From Bathynomus jamesi (Eukaryota > Arthropoda > Malacostraca > Isopoda > Cirolanidae), in assembly GCA_023014485.1 (NCBI GenBank), contig JAJOZX010005616.1, positions 263,624 through 327,623 on the forward strand: a stretch of DNA of 64,000 nucleotides, read 5' to 3'. Of the stretch, positions 21,117 through 31,754 are shown piece by piece. Numbering within the stretch: the first letter of the stretch is position 1; each line of letters starts with the position of its first letter. The translations under genes and the position numbers were made by a program. A model generated the notes under the pieces. It saw only the letters and a list, made by a program, of their open reading frames with translations, did not search any database and had not been told where the DNA came from.

Positions 21117-21640
21117 CGTGAAGCAACACGATGACAAAAGTGAGAATATGTTGAAATAATTACGTATAAAGACATTACAGAAAAAGTAAATGTAATCGAA
21201 TACAGTTTTTTGCCCATTAAGAGGCAATGTTTTATTAAACGTGAAATGCTCAAGTTCAAATGATGCTTGTAAAAAAAACCACTCTTTGCAAGCGAACTGA
21301 AGGATAATCAAAAAGGACAGTTAGAGACATAGGGGGGGAGGGGGGGGAGGGGGGAAAAGAAAAAAGAAAAACATTTGGCGCATTAAAACTGGTATGTCAA
21401 CTCATTGTACAGTTCCAGAACAAAAATGTCGCCTACAAACATGATATTTGCAAAAAAAAAAAAAATAAAAAAAAAAAATAGAAATAAAATATGAATTATT
21501 TGTAATATTCCATTTTTATTTGCATATTTTATTCCTTTTGTAAAAGTACTGTAATAATTTTTAAAGGTATTATTAATTAGTAATTTTTTTTATGCTTTTT
21601 TAAAAAAAAATTTATGTTTTCAGGCGAACCTTTAACCGAA
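21117..21640. other. AT-rich spacer with a G-run block
   Basis: At 21331-21354 there are three runs of seven or more G, separated by single A. Poly-A tracts follow near 21450-21480. No gene is seen. Confidence 0.55.
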
Positions 21641-21706
21641 ACTACCAGCGAAGTTAAGCGACGTTAGGTCTGTCCAGTAATTCGACGGGTGACCCTCCTC
21701 CTCTGT
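21641..21706 (+). mobile_element. 5S-rRNA-headed SINE fragment, copy f
   Basis: CCAGCGAAGTTAAGCGACG followed by TTCGACGGGTGACCCTCCTC matches the internal promoter part of the 5S heads. The 5' end and body are missing. Confidence 0.6.
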
Positions 21707-21870
21707 ATACACATTTTTAAATTTCATATTAAGATGTTGGTTCTCTTAGTCCTTTGCCCCTACCTCCTCCTCCCTGGCTATTAGGAGAGAAGTTAAAACA
21801 TCTAGTTAACACTAACAAATCACTATATAAACAAGTTAATACTACAGACGATGTACTACATGAAAGATTA

Positions 21871-21906
21871 ATAACACACACACACACACACACACGCACA
21901 CACACG

Positions 21907-21977
<71 letters not shown>
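21871..21977. repeat. (CA)n(TA)n compound microsatellite
   Basis: CA units with a few CG steps change into about 60 bp of TA just before the LINE-A segment. Confidence 0.95.
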
Positions 21978-21979
<2 letters not shown>

Positions 21980-22162
21980 TCCCTCTGACTTCATTATGTC
22001 TGAAATTAGAATCTCTTCCAAAGATGTTCTTTTTGCCCTATCTGGGCTCAACCCTAGGAAGGCGTACGGTCCTCATGGTGTTCCTCCTGTTGGTCTCAAG
22101 AACTGTGCTTCTGTGCTGACACCCTGCTTAAGCAAACTCTTTCGTCTTTGTCTTTCATCCTA
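21978..22162 (+). pseudogene. LINE-A, fragment 1 (RT fingers region)
   Basis: Reads SEIRISSKDVLFALSGLNPR then KAYGPHGVPPVGLKNCASVL and LTPCLSKLFRLCLSS, the region just N-terminal to the RT palm in Jockey/CR1-like LINEs. The same element continues at about 25731, so the DNA in between is inserted. Confidence 0.75.
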
Positions 22163-22302
22163 GCCTTTTTATAAAAGATGGAGGTGCATTTTAATGAAAT
22201 AGGTAATGCTAGGCTAGGTAGGTTAATAGACGAAAGCGTGCGAAAGCTGTATAGGTCGAAGCCTTCTTTAAACGTTGTGGGTCCGGGAAACGCGGGCCCG
22301 AC

Positions 22303-23542
22303 GTGATAAATAGTTTAAAACGCGGGCCCGTGGTAAAAAATAACTTAAACGTTTTTTATTGCAACGCGCGTAGTATTAGAAATAAATTAAATGAATTTAA
22401 GGCGGTAATTTATTCCGGCAACTATGATATAGTTGCTATCACTGAAACTTGGTTAAATACCGTGACTCGGGACTTGTTGGGGGAACTTGAGATACCGGGT
22501 TTTAAACTCTTTACTAATGATAGGTTACATAGATTTGGAGGCGGCGTTTTGCTGTACATTCGTAATTCCCTTAGGGCTATCGAGGTTAAGTTGGATTTTC
22601 CGGCAGCAATTAATGCGATCTGTGTTGAAGTTAGGGCGCGTAGTATGTTTTATTTTTGTTGTTGTTTATAGACCTCCCGTTCAACCCCTCGATATAGATA
22701 CTAGATTTTACTCACTTCTTGGTAATTTTATTGACAATCGGAATAGTATAATTGTCGGAGACTTTAACTGCCCTAATGTTAATTACGAGAATTTTACGGG
22801 TAATGAAGAGGGTTTGAGATTGGTTGAGTTTATGGACGATAACTTTTTACGACAGATAGTTACCGAACCAACGCGCGGTGATAATATTTTAGATTTGGTG
22901 ATGACGAACGGCGAGAATATAGTCGAAGGTTTAGAAGTAGGCGAGAGTTTAGGATGTAGCGATCATCAAATTCTTAGGTTTAAGTTATTGATAGAAAACA
23001 CTCAGGATAGTAACGTAATAGAAGTCCCTGATTTTCGTAGGGCTAATTTTGATAGTTTCGCGGATAGGATGAGAGTAGTGGACTGGGATAACTTATTTAT
23101 GGGTAATGACACAAATTTGCGTTGGGTGGCGTTTAAAGAAAGTTTTAGGAATATTGAAAGGGAGTTTATTCCTCGTAGGCCCAAGCGCGCTAGTAATCGT
23201 GGTAGACCGAAGTGGTGGAGTAGGGAAATAGGACAGTTTATAAACGAGCGTAATAGAGCGTATAGACTTAGTAAGCGTAATGGCCAGGTAGCTAACTTTA
23301 ATAGATATATCGAGCTTAGACGTCAGGTTAAAAGATCAGTTAGGAATGCCAAGCGTAATTTAGAGATACTTATAGCTGCGGATAGTAAACATAATCCAAA
23401 AAAGTTTTTTGAATACGTTAATAATCGTAAGCCGGTAAAAAATAACATAGGCCCTCTAGTGGATGTTAATGGCGCTTTGGCTTCTGACGCTCAGGCGATG
23501 GCGGGTATTTTCAATAACTTTTTGCGACAGTTTTTACCGTAG
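22303..23542 (+). pseudogene. CR1-like ORF2, endonuclease part (one frameshift)
   Basis: From 22303 the protein reads NVFYCNARSIRNKLNEFKAV (the N-terminal Asn of the endonuclease), VAITETWLN (catalytic Glu), and FGGGVLLYIRNSL. Near 22655, inside a TTG run, the frame shifts and continues YRPPVQPLDID, then VGDFNCPNVNY (Asp/Asn site) and SLGCSDHQILRF (catalytic His), followed by a basic linker. It ends by a second shift at 23518-23542. Upstream, a start at 22178 reads MEVHFNEIGNARLGRLIDES and stops near 22304; it may be ORF1 or the true N terminus. The enzyme nicks target DNA for reverse transcription in the nucleus. Confidence 0.87.
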
Positions 23543-25122
23543 AAGACGTAAATAATGTCCCCGACGTGGATGATATCGTTCCATTTAGTAGCGAGACTAT
23601 TTTGGAAGAAATAACTGTTTACGAGGCTGAGATTGCGCATTATATCGATAGGCTAAAAGTTAGCAAGGCTCCAGGCCCTGACGCTTTTTATCCCAGACAT
23701 TTGAAAGATTTGAAAGAAGTTATCGTAGGCCCCTTAACGAAGATCTTTAATCAGTCACTCGAAACGGGGATTATTCCTGAAGACTTTAAATTAGCTAACG
23801 TCACGCCTATTTTTAAAAAAGGCGACCGCGCGGTAGCTAGCAATTATAGGCCCATTAGCTTAACGTCAATTGTAGGTAAACTTTTGGAATCCGTAGTTAG
23901 GGATCGTATTATCGATCACTTAGAAAGTAGAGATTTGATTAATAGTAGTCAGCATGGGTTTCGACGCCATAGGTCTTGTTTAACTAATTTGTTAGAATTT
24001 TATAACGAAATAGTGCGCGAATACGATAGGCATAGAGCAGCTGACGTTATTTATTTAGATTTTAAAAAGGCGTTCGATACAGTTCCGCATAGGAGACTAA
24101 TTGCGAAGGTTAAAGCGCACGGTATACGCGGTCAGGTAGCTAACTGGTTAGAAGAATGGCTTCGTGCTAGGAGACAGAGGGTCGTAGTTAATGGTAGTGA
24201 ATCAGGGTGGTTAGATGTAGGTAGCGGTGTCCCACAGGGTTCAGTGTTAGGCCCATTGCTATTCGTAATTTACATTAACGACATAGATGTAGGATTGACT
24301 AGTAACGTGTCAAAATTCGCGGACGATACTAAAATAGGCGGTAAGGTTGTTAACGAGGACGATAGAAATAGGATTCAAGACGATGTAAATAGGATTATGG
24401 AGTGGACAGATAAGTGGCAGATGCAATTTAACGTAGACAAATGTAAAGTTTTGCATATAGGTTCTCGCAACAATAATTACGCGTATACGATGGATGATAG
24501 GGAGTTAGCGAGCGTTGACGAGGAAGTAGATTTAGGCGTACGCGTATCTAAGGATTTAAAGGTTAGGAAACAGTGCCTGGAGTCTTGCGCAAAAGCTAAT
24601 AGGATGTTAGGTTTCATAGCGCGTAATTTCGAATTTAAATCGAAGGATATTATATTGCCCCTTTACAAGTCCCTAGTCAGGCCTCATTTAGAATATGCAG
24701 TTCAGTTTTGGTGCCCGTACTTGCGTGAGGATATTGATAGGTTAGAAAGGGTTCAGCGTCGTGCCACGAAACTTATTCCGTCATTGCGCAATAAGCCTTA
24801 TGAAGATAGGATTAATGAGTTAGACCTGTATTCACTCGAAACTAGGAGATTAAGGGGGGAGCTTATTGAAGTTTTCAAAATCGTTAATAACATCGATAAC
24901 GTAAATTTTGACAAATTGTTCACTTTTGATAATAGTAATACTCGCAATAACGGATTTAAGTTGCGTGGCAGGCGTTTTATTACTAATATCGCTAAAAACT
25001 TCTTTACGTTTAAAGTAATTGATAAATGGAATAATCTTCCCGCGTCAGTCGTTCATTCTACCAGCGTTAATGTGTTTAAGAACCGTCTTGACAGACATTT
25101 TAAAGGTATTAACGTTGTTTAA
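23543..25122 (+). pseudogene. CR1-like ORF2, reverse transcriptase part
   Basis: Open from 23566 to the stop at 25122 (518 residues). RT blocks are in order: KLANVTPIFKKGDRAVASNY, RPISLTSIVGKLLE, QHGFRRHRSCLTNL, IYLDFKKAFDTVPH (first Asp of the active site), GVPQGSVLGPLLFVIYIND and SKFADDTK (Asp pair). The thumb and C-terminal domain carry EYAVQFWCPYLREDIDRLER. All catalytic residues are present. A single extra base around 23520 separates this frame from the endonuclease part. Without the two frameshifts the enzyme would look complete. Confidence 0.9.
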
Positions 25123-25262
25123 TTTAAAAAACAACAAAGTTAGCAACAGAAGCTCTGGTGGTGGTGCTCGAGGATGAGTCTGTTGACGACGAATGCCAGC
25201 TTGTGACATGCCAGCGTGTGATGCCAGCAATAAAATTATTAAAAAAATAAAAAAAAAAATTA

Positions 25263-25730
25263 GACTAACACGAATGTAGATGTAGCTCATAGCGTAAACT
25301 AACCCACTTTTTGTTTAACTTACCTACTTTTTTTTTTTTTTTTTCTTCTTATCCTCTCCTTACTTTGCATGTCTCTAACTCTTTTCTTGCATGTTTGTAG
25401 TTTGCATGGTATGACAGTGAGTTAAGACTGTGTTTGCATGGTTTGTAAGCGTTCTTATTTTACTTCTTTTCATCTTTCACCCCTCTCCTATTCTCTCCGA
25501 CTATTTTTCTGACTTGTCGGCAGTGGGTGGCGGATGATGATGGTGAGACACTTTTCCTCTTTTTCTGAATGAATGTTAACCCATGAGTGATAGGTGTTGC
25601 TCTTACTTAACCCCTTATTCTCTGCTCTTCTCTTAACCCGCTACTCTTTCCTTTCTCTCGGGCTAACCTTGAAGTGGATCTTAGGGTCTTTGTTAGCCTT
25701 AGCTTCTGTAGATCTGTAGATCTGTAGATC
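25263..25730 (+). repeat. unclassified insert or LINE 3' UTR with TCTGTAGA tail
   Basis: About 460 bp between the A-rich end of the CR1-like LINE and the resumption of LINE-A. It ends GTGGATCTTAGGGTCTTTG, then a TCTGTAGA tandem tail. The same GTGGATCYTAGGGTCTTTG ends the R45 repeats at 5912 and 45940. It may be the 3' end of a LINE whose tail those repeats share, or the true 3' UTR of the CR1 copy. Confidence 0.55.
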
Positions 25731-26694
25731 ACTCTCAACCCTCCAACTATCGTCCAATTGCTTTGATTTCTTGCCTTTCTAAGGTTTTTGAATCTTTCCT
25801 TAATAGGAAGATTCTTAAACACCTCTCTTCTCACAATCTTCTTTCACATCGTCAATATGAGTTCCGCAAGGGACGATCTACTGCCGATCTTTTTGTATTA
25901 TATCTCTCTGACTCTTGGTCATCCTCCTTTCGGGATTTCGGTGAAACTTCTGCTATTGCGCTAGACATATCAAAAGCTTTTGGCACAAATCAAAAGCGTT
26001 TCGCATAAATCTTTAATTTCGAAACTGCCCTTCTTCGGTTTCTATCTTTATATCTGTGCCTTCATCTCTAATTTCCTTTCTGGCCGATCTGTAGCTGCGT
26101 TTGTAGATGGCCACTGTTCTTCTCCTAAAGCTATTAACAATAGTGTTCCTCAGGGTTCTCTCCTGTCACCTACTCTTTTCCTTTTATTTTCAATCATCTT
26201 TTAAATGGCACTTCCTGTCCTATTCACTCCTATGCCGATGATTCCACTCTTCACTTTTCCACTCGCTTCCCAAAGCGTCCCTTTCAACAGTCACTCCATG
26301 CTTCGCATAGGACAGCTATGGTACACCTGGCCTCTGATCTTTCTACTATCTCTGACTGAGGCAGAGAAGACCTTGTGGCTTTCAATGCCTCAAAAACTCA
26401 GGTCTCAGTTCCTCCATCTGTCTGCTCATCACAATCTTCTACACAATTATCCCCTTACCTTCAACAACACACAACTCAGTCCTTCCTCCTCTCTTAACAT
26501 TCTTGGCATTTCCTTCTCTCGTGATCTTTCCTGGAAAGATTACATACACTCTCTTTCCAAAACAGCTTCTAAGAGGTTAGGTGTGCTGTACCGCCTCCGC
26601 AGCTTCTTCTCCCACACCCAGTTGCTGTCTCTGTACAGGGGTCTTATCCGCCCCTGTGTGGAGTATGCTTCTCATCTATAGGGTGGCTCAACAC
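25731..26694 (+). pseudogene. LINE-A, fragment 2 (RT palm to thumb)
   Basis: Resumes with DHSQPSNYRPIALISCLSKV, then NLLSHRQYEFRKGRSTADLF, ALDISKAF, SVPQGSLLSPTLF and, in another frame at 26219, CPIHSYADDSTLHF (active-site Asp pair). It then continues LGISFSRDLSWKDYI and LYRGLIRPCVEYASHL. There are several frameshifts and a small duplication near 25975. It ends at GGTGGCTCAACACA, where a second LINE is inserted; LINE-A resumes at 28038. Confidence 0.82.
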
Positions 26695-28037
26695 AAACAT
26701 GCATAATAACACGAAAAGGTGGCTGAGCAACTATCTTTCAGGAAGATACTCACATGTCACATTTAATGGCAAGTCATCCAAAAACAAGCTTTTTCCGAAC
26801 GGGGTCCCTCAAGGCTCTGTTCTCTCACCAACACTCCTCAACTTATACATGCATGACATTCCAACACCCATAGATAAGAAGCTTACCTTATCATCATATG
26901 CGGATGACATCACTCTAACATCCACCCACAACAACATCGACACCGCTACAAATAACCTACAAACATACATAAACAGTATACAAGACTGGCTCACACACAA
27001 TAGACTCAAAGTAGCGCCCACAAAATCAACCATCACCTTGCTTACAAGCAACACAAAAGAACACCAGGTAATTCCACAGCTTACACTAAACAACATCAAC
27101 ATTCCACACACTCACAGGACCAAAATACTTGGGGTCACATACAACACATCATTATCTTTTGCAAACCACATTCAGGACATTAAAAACAAATGTACGTCAA
27201 GACTTAACACGCTTAGGGTACTAACAGGCACAAACTTTGGACACCAGCAGGAAACAATATCACTCATATACAAACAATATATTCGCTCAGTTATGGACTA
27301 TGCTAGCCCATGCTGGGCACCCATTATCTCAAACACACACATAAACACCTTACAGACAATACAAAACAACGCACTTCGTATCATTACAGGATGCACGCAA
27401 ACAACACCAATAGAACACTTGCACACAGAAACAAAAATACTGAAAGTTAGGGAACATTTAGACATGAGGGGAACACAATTCATGGCAGCAGCGACAACTA
27501 ACCCACAACACCCTTGCCACTACATGTACAATCATGCACCAACACCTCGCACCATTAAGGTAACACCAGAGAGACATTATAACCAAATACTCCATTCCAT
27601 ACCACGCCCCACAGACATCACACAGTACAGAAAACACATACACACACACCTAACCCACAAAGCACTGACACGACTCGGTCCGAATGCGGTCCTAGGTGCG
27701 AAGCCGTCACCCATTAACAGGTCAGAGATCAGCCTGAGCAGATCGGATCGAGTTAACTTAGCACGATTCCGATGTGGACATCACCCCAACTTACGGACAT
27801 ATAAACACAGACTAGACAACTCCATAGACGACACCTGCCACCTGTGCCAGGACACACCACAAACAATTCAACACATTATGACAGACTGTACCGCTCTAGC
27901 ACAACAACGAACACAACACCACTCACTGGTGCGCTGAACCTCTGGTCCACTCCGGAGAGGGCGATCGGTTACCTGCGTGCCGCCGGCTTCCTCGATCAGG
28001 GTGGGCTGATCGGCTAAACAACAACAACAACAACAAC
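26695..28037 (+). mobile_element. LINE-B, 5'-truncated, (AAC)n tail, inserted in LINE-A
   Basis: Begins in mid-RT and ends with AACAAC repeats at 28017-28036. LINE-A sequence on both sides joins to an uninterrupted frame if this block is removed. A short ACACA is shared at both junctions and may be the target duplication. Confidence 0.85.
26699..27937 (+). CDS. LINE-B reverse transcriptase C-terminal two thirds
   Basis: An open frame of 412 residues without stops. It contains WLSNYLSGRYSHVTFNGKSS, NGVPQGSVLSPTLLNLYMHD, SSYADDITLTS (catalytic Asp pair), the thumb with YIRSVMDYASPCWAP, and at the C terminus a zinc-knuckle-like C-x2-C-x8-H-x4-C (CHLCQDTPQTIQHIMTDC). The N-terminal RT fingers and any endonuclease are missing because of 5' truncation, so it cannot retrotranspose. 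By the knuckle and tail it resembles Jockey/I-group LINEs; clade not certain. The open frame suggests a fairly recent insertion. Confidence 0.88.
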   Translation: MHNNTKRWLSNYLSGRYSHVTFNGKSSKNKLFPNGVPQGSVLSPTLLNLYMHDIPTPIDKKLTLSSYADDITLTSTHNNIDTATNNLQTYINSIQDWLTHNRLKVAPTKSTITLLTSNTKEHQVIPQLTLNNINIPHTHRTKILGVTYNTSLSFANHIQDIKNKCTSRLNTLRVLTGTNFGHQQETISLIYKQYIRSVMDYASPCWAPIISNTHINTLQTIQNNALRIITGCTQTTPIEHLHTETKILKVREHLDMRGTQFMAAATTNPQHPCHYMYNHAPTPRTIKVTPERHYNQILHSIPRPTDITQYRKHIHTHLTHKALTRLGPNAVLGAKPSPINRSEISLSRSDRVNLARFRCGHHPNLRTYKHRLDNSIDDTCHLCQDTPQTIQHIMTDCTALAQQRTQHHSLVR

Positions 28038-28510
28038 CCACACAGTTCTACTTGACTGGGTGGAATCAAAGGCTTTTCGTCTCATCAATTCCCCGCCTCT
28101 TACTGACTGTCTTCATTCCCTCTCTCTTCGTCGCAATGTTGCCTCATTCTCTCTTTACTATCGCTATTATAACGGACACTGCTCTTCTGAACTCTCTAAC
28201 TGCATGCCTCCTCCTTTAAGGAGAGCACCTAGCACCAGACTTTCGACGCTCATCTTTTACTGTCGAACTCTCTAACGCAAGGGTTAATCGGTATTTTCAA
28301 TCTTTCATCTACTCAACCGGTCAACTCTGGAAAAATCTTCCTCAATCCCTCTTTCCCTCTGTCTATGACCTCCAATCTTTCAAACGCAGAGTATCTAGGC
28401 ATCTCCAAAACCCTGGACCTTGATTTTGCCTCTCTTCTTCTTCTTCTATGGGGTATGGGAGCTTTTGCGGGCATTCGCCCTTGGCGTCTACTTCCTGCAT
28501 AAAAAAAAAA
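28038..28510 (+). pseudogene. LINE-A, fragment 3 (C terminus and 3' end)
   Basis: Continues fragment 2 with DWVESKAFRLINSPPLTDC and SLRRNVASFSLYYRYYNGHC, then, in shifted frames, the conserved end SFKRRVSRHLQNPGP and a stop near 28422. The 3' UTR with GGGTATGGGAGCTTTTGCGG ends in poly-A at 28501-28510. Confidence 0.82.
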
Positions 28511-28634
28511 TCCATATGAAAATTATTTCACGAAGGTAACACGTGAATAATATTTATGATGAAAATAATAACCACGAAGGAAAATAAAGCAAGATGCAGT
28601 GCTCAACCACTTTCGTCTAATGACATCCTCACCA

Positions 28635-28800
28635 AAATAATATGATTGGTGCAGGAAATATGTAGGAGGCGCATGCAATTCACGTGGAATAGCTACGTGG
28701 AATAGCTACGTGGAATAGGGCAAGGTGCTAAAATTCTGGTAGCTATTCCACGTGAAATGCATGTTCCTCCTAAATATTTTCTGTACCAATCATATTATTT
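28635..28800. repeat. inverted repeat, about 70-bp arms
   Basis: AATAATATGATTGGTGCAGG, then AGGAGG and ATTCACGTGGAATAGCTAC, pairs with GTAGCTATTCCACGTGAAAT and the sequence to 28800. The loop contains repeated CTACGTGGAATAG. Could be a MITE or the end of a Penelope-like element; not assigned. Confidence 0.6.
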
Positions 28801-28822
28801 TTGTTTTTTTCTTTGTGATCTA

Positions 28823-29517
28823 CAGGGTGTCCCATAAGTCTTGGAGGGGTTTTATTTGGCTATAGCTTTTTTCGTTTTTGATTAATTTATTTATTTTTAT
28901 TTTTCAATTAAAGTACCCTTGCTGCGATTAATGAAAATGGGATCCTGGACAGTACAACAAACGGTGGCTATTGTGGAACTTTATTTGACAAACAACTCTT
29001 CCATCGTTGCCGCTCAAAGAGCTTTTCGATTAAAATTCAACACACGTTCTGCTCCTTCCGATCGAGCTATTCGACGGTACGTCCCTAAATTTCGTAAGGG
29101 AAAGGGTCAGGGAGACGAACCACGGACTGGGCGTCCTCGGACAAGCCAAGTCCAACTCTAGTTGAGATGGTTCGTGAAAGCGTTGAAGAAAATCCACATC
29201 AGTCCGACGACGCAGCCAGGAATTAAACATTTCAAGAAGTTTCTTACATCGAATTTTAAGAGAGGATATCAATCTTTACTCGTACAAAATTCAAATTGCT
29301 CAAAAAATTAAACCACAAGATCATCAGAGTCGGATAACGTACGCTAATACGATTTTAGATTTACGCAATGAAAATGGAGATTTTTACCAGATATTAAATT
29401 TGTAATTAAAATCGCAATAAATATATTTTCAAGTGTTACAAACCTTTTTTTTATTTGATCCCCAAACAAAAAAGTTATAGCCAAATAAAACCCCTCCGAG
29501 ACTTCTGGGACACCCTT
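28823..29517 (+). mobile_element. mariner element, catalytic core deleted
   Basis: Ends CAGGGTGTCCCATAAGTCTT at 28823 and its complement at 29517 (last base T instead of G), flanked by TA. The inverted repeats extend about 55 bp, through GGGGTTTTATTTGGCTATAG. Inside are the two HTH regions of a transposase only. Confidence 0.87.
28919..29315 (+). pseudogene. mariner transposase, HTH regions only
   Basis: Residues from 28919 (internal Met 28931) read WTVQQTVAIVELYLTNNSSI and FNTRSAPSDRAIRRYVPKF, an N-terminal DUF4817-type HTH, then RTGRPRT. After a stop at 29159-29161, other frames give VEMVRESVEENPHQS and FTRTKFKLLKK, remnants of the second HTH. The DDE catalytic domain is absent between here and the right terminal repeat. 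Confidence 0.8.
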
Positions 29518-29601
29518 TATATATAGTCTCAATCTTGTGATTAATTTCGGTGTTCCGATGAATGACATTAGAGAGAAAGCGCCTTGAGCACTATTTCGTT
29601 T

Positions 29602-29604
<3 letters not shown>

Positions 29605-29672
<68 letters not shown>

Positions 29673-29685
29673 CTATATATATATA

Positions 29686-29722
<37 letters not shown>
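29605..29722. repeat. (CA)n(TA)n compound microsatellite
   Basis: CA tracts with AAACA interruptions, changing to TA near 29673. Confidence 0.95.
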
Positions 29723-29727
<5 letters not shown>

Positions 29728-29863
29728 TAAAGCATATATAGTGATAAATTCTTCATAAACTGCTCCCTCAATAAACCGTATATTAAACTCGGGCCACCAA
29801 AGCTGGGAACAACGAGCGTGTGACGAGAATGGGTATTTCATGTTTTTTTTATAATGTAGTGAT

Positions 29864-31172
29864 TAGTGATGTAGGTCACATCCGCATCCGCATCCGCATC
29901 CGCGGAACATCCGCACATTTTCTCGCATCCGCATCCGCATTCGCATCCGCACTTTGGACTGCGGATGTCGTGCGGATGTGGACCGTTGAGATAAAACGTC
30001 ATTAATAAGCGGAAATTATCAAATTCTACTATATTAATAGAACTAGTTCATTGTGCGCAAAAGTGATGCAAGCAACAAGACGAGAGGCTGTTCTTGTATG
30101 AAGTTACTCTCTTGCAACCTACTTAGATCCACGTTACAAAGCTAAGTTATTTTCACCTAGTACATTAGAATGAGTTAAATCATCACTTGGCAAAGCAGTT
30201 GAAGAGCTTCAATCTCTTGAATCTGTCGCTTCGCCACCCACCAAAAGAATAAAAGTTTCAGTGACAGAACCAACACCTTCAACGAGCAAATCTATCACAG
30301 AATCTCTCTCTCAGTTTCTTGAGTCAAGCAGCGATGACGAGACCTACGCGATGTCAAAAGATGTAGTAAAAATGATCGAGAGCTATCACCAAGAAAAACG
30401 CCTGGCTGCATGTGACAATCCTATTAGTTGGTGGAAAAATACGCAGAATATCTATCCATACTTGAGTAAACTTGCAAGGAAACATTTAGCCTGTCCTCCA
30501 ACAAACGTACCAAGCGAGAGATTATTTAGCAGTGCTGGATTAATATATGATGAAAAGAGAAACAGACTGGCAGCAGAAAAGGCAGAAAAATTAATGTTCC
30601 TTAAGCATAACCTTCCTATAATTAAGTTTGAATATTAAACGATGAACATCTTAGTTTACTTTATTTTAATTACTCATTTATAAATATGCCTACTAAAACT
30701 TTAAACTTAATATAAATAGTTATCAAGCTAATTAAAGATCTCTTTCTATAAGGGTGGAGGTTGGGGAAAGAGGTCGGTGGGGTGCATTTGAGTTGGGTTC
30801 ACGTCCCGCATCCTGGTAACACAATTATGGTTTCTAATTGTGGCTGAAACTCGACAAAATAACGAATTTATTTGCAGACGAATTCACTAATTGATTTCTA
30901 TATTAGTTAGATGCTTGATATTATTTTATATGTTCAGAGAAAAGTACAGCAATTATTGTACAATTAATCAATTATACTACAGTACATTATAGCTACAGCT
31001 CTCTTTATATAATAACTTATTATATACGTTAAACACAACAAATCTCGAATATATCCTAAAAAATAACGAAAATGTAGACATCCGCATCCGCATCCGCGGA
31101 TGTCGAAATCAAACATCCGCATTCACATCCGCATGCGCGGATGTGAAAAAAATGACATCCGCTACATCACTA
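29864..31172 (+). mobile_element. hAT element, 1309 bp, CATCCG subterminal arrays, exact 8-bp TSD
   Basis: Termini TAGTGATGTAG and CTACATCACTA are flanked by exact duplications GTAGTGAT (29856-29863 and 31173-31180). Arrays of the hexamer CATCCG occupy both ends (29880-29975; 31078-31165). Inside is only the C-terminal end of a hAT transposase, so it is a deleted derivative. Confidence 0.95.
30105..30638 (+). pseudogene. hAT transposase, C-terminal dimerisation part
   Basis: The frame shows YLDPRYKAKLFSPSTLE, a stop at 30174, and then, from 30180, a Ser/Thr-rich linker (PSTSKSITESLSQFLESSSD) leading to the hAT family C-terminal domain. There CDNPISWWKN, YPYLSKLARKHLACPPTNVP and SERLFSSAGLIYDEKRNRL hold the W, A and S/ERxFS signatures. 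The BED finger and RNase-H-like catalytic core are deleted. Such a fragment could dimerise but not cut DNA. Confidence 0.9.
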
Positions 31173-31180
31173 GTAGTGAT

Positions 31181-31689
31181 GTGTATATTTTAGTGTAACT
31201 ATTTTATTTTATGTGTTTTTGCTACTTGAGTAAACACTGTAATGCGGTTTGTTCTATTTTGTGCGTGTAGACACGTTTATTTGAATATACTAAAAAAATC
31301 TTTAATTTAGCCGCACTCTCTCACTAAGACGCACATCCCCGCGCGCACCAATTAGTGTGCGTTATGGAGAATTTAATATGATGCGTAAGAAATACTTCCT
31401 AAAGTAGCTAGAATCTAATTACATTTTATCGATTTTAACTATAGTTTATTCCTTTAATTGTAATCTTATTCATTGAATTTTATCCCAGAGCAATCTCCGT
31501 CCGAGGAGGTATTCATTCCTTCGTTTAAAAAGAAAATTCCTATCATTTGGAAATTCGTTTAATCAAATATTTAAAAAATTTGGAAAGCTCAAAAAAGATT
31601 TTTTTCTTTCATTTTTTTTTGGATTTTTAAAAATTTCCATTTTACCAACATGAATTTAAGAGTGAAGCTAAAATCTAATTAAAATTTAG

Positions 31690-31690
<1 letters not shown>
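31181..31690. other. unique AT-rich spacer
   Basis: No gene or repeat boundary seen. Confidence 0.5.

Positions 31691-31693
<3 letters not shown>

Positions 31694-31752
<59 letters not shown>
31694..31752. repeat. (TA)n microsatellite
   Basis: About 60 bp of TA abutting the left end of the mariner at 31753; a further TA tract follows its right end (32327-32349). Confidence 0.95.

Positions 31753-31754
<2 letters not shown>

Larger units (their letters stand above)
22163..25262 (+). mobile_element. CR1-like LINE, nearly intact, inserted into LINE-A
   Basis: It contains a short leader ORF from 22178, an endonuclease-RT ORF with only two single-base frameshifts, and a 3' UTR of about 140 bp ending in an A-rich tract near 25260. 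It lies exactly where the reading of LINE-A is interrupted. Base use is even and the motifs are all kept, so this is the youngest LINE in the window. Confidence 0.85.

Noticed and set aside
25150..25195. Hammerhead-ribozyme-like string GGATGAGTC, stem, GACGAAT in the CR1-like LINE 3' UTR
   Set aside because: The core lacks the C and U at the start of CUGAUGA and the stem II closing is irregular; two essential bases differ, so self-cleavage is unlikely.
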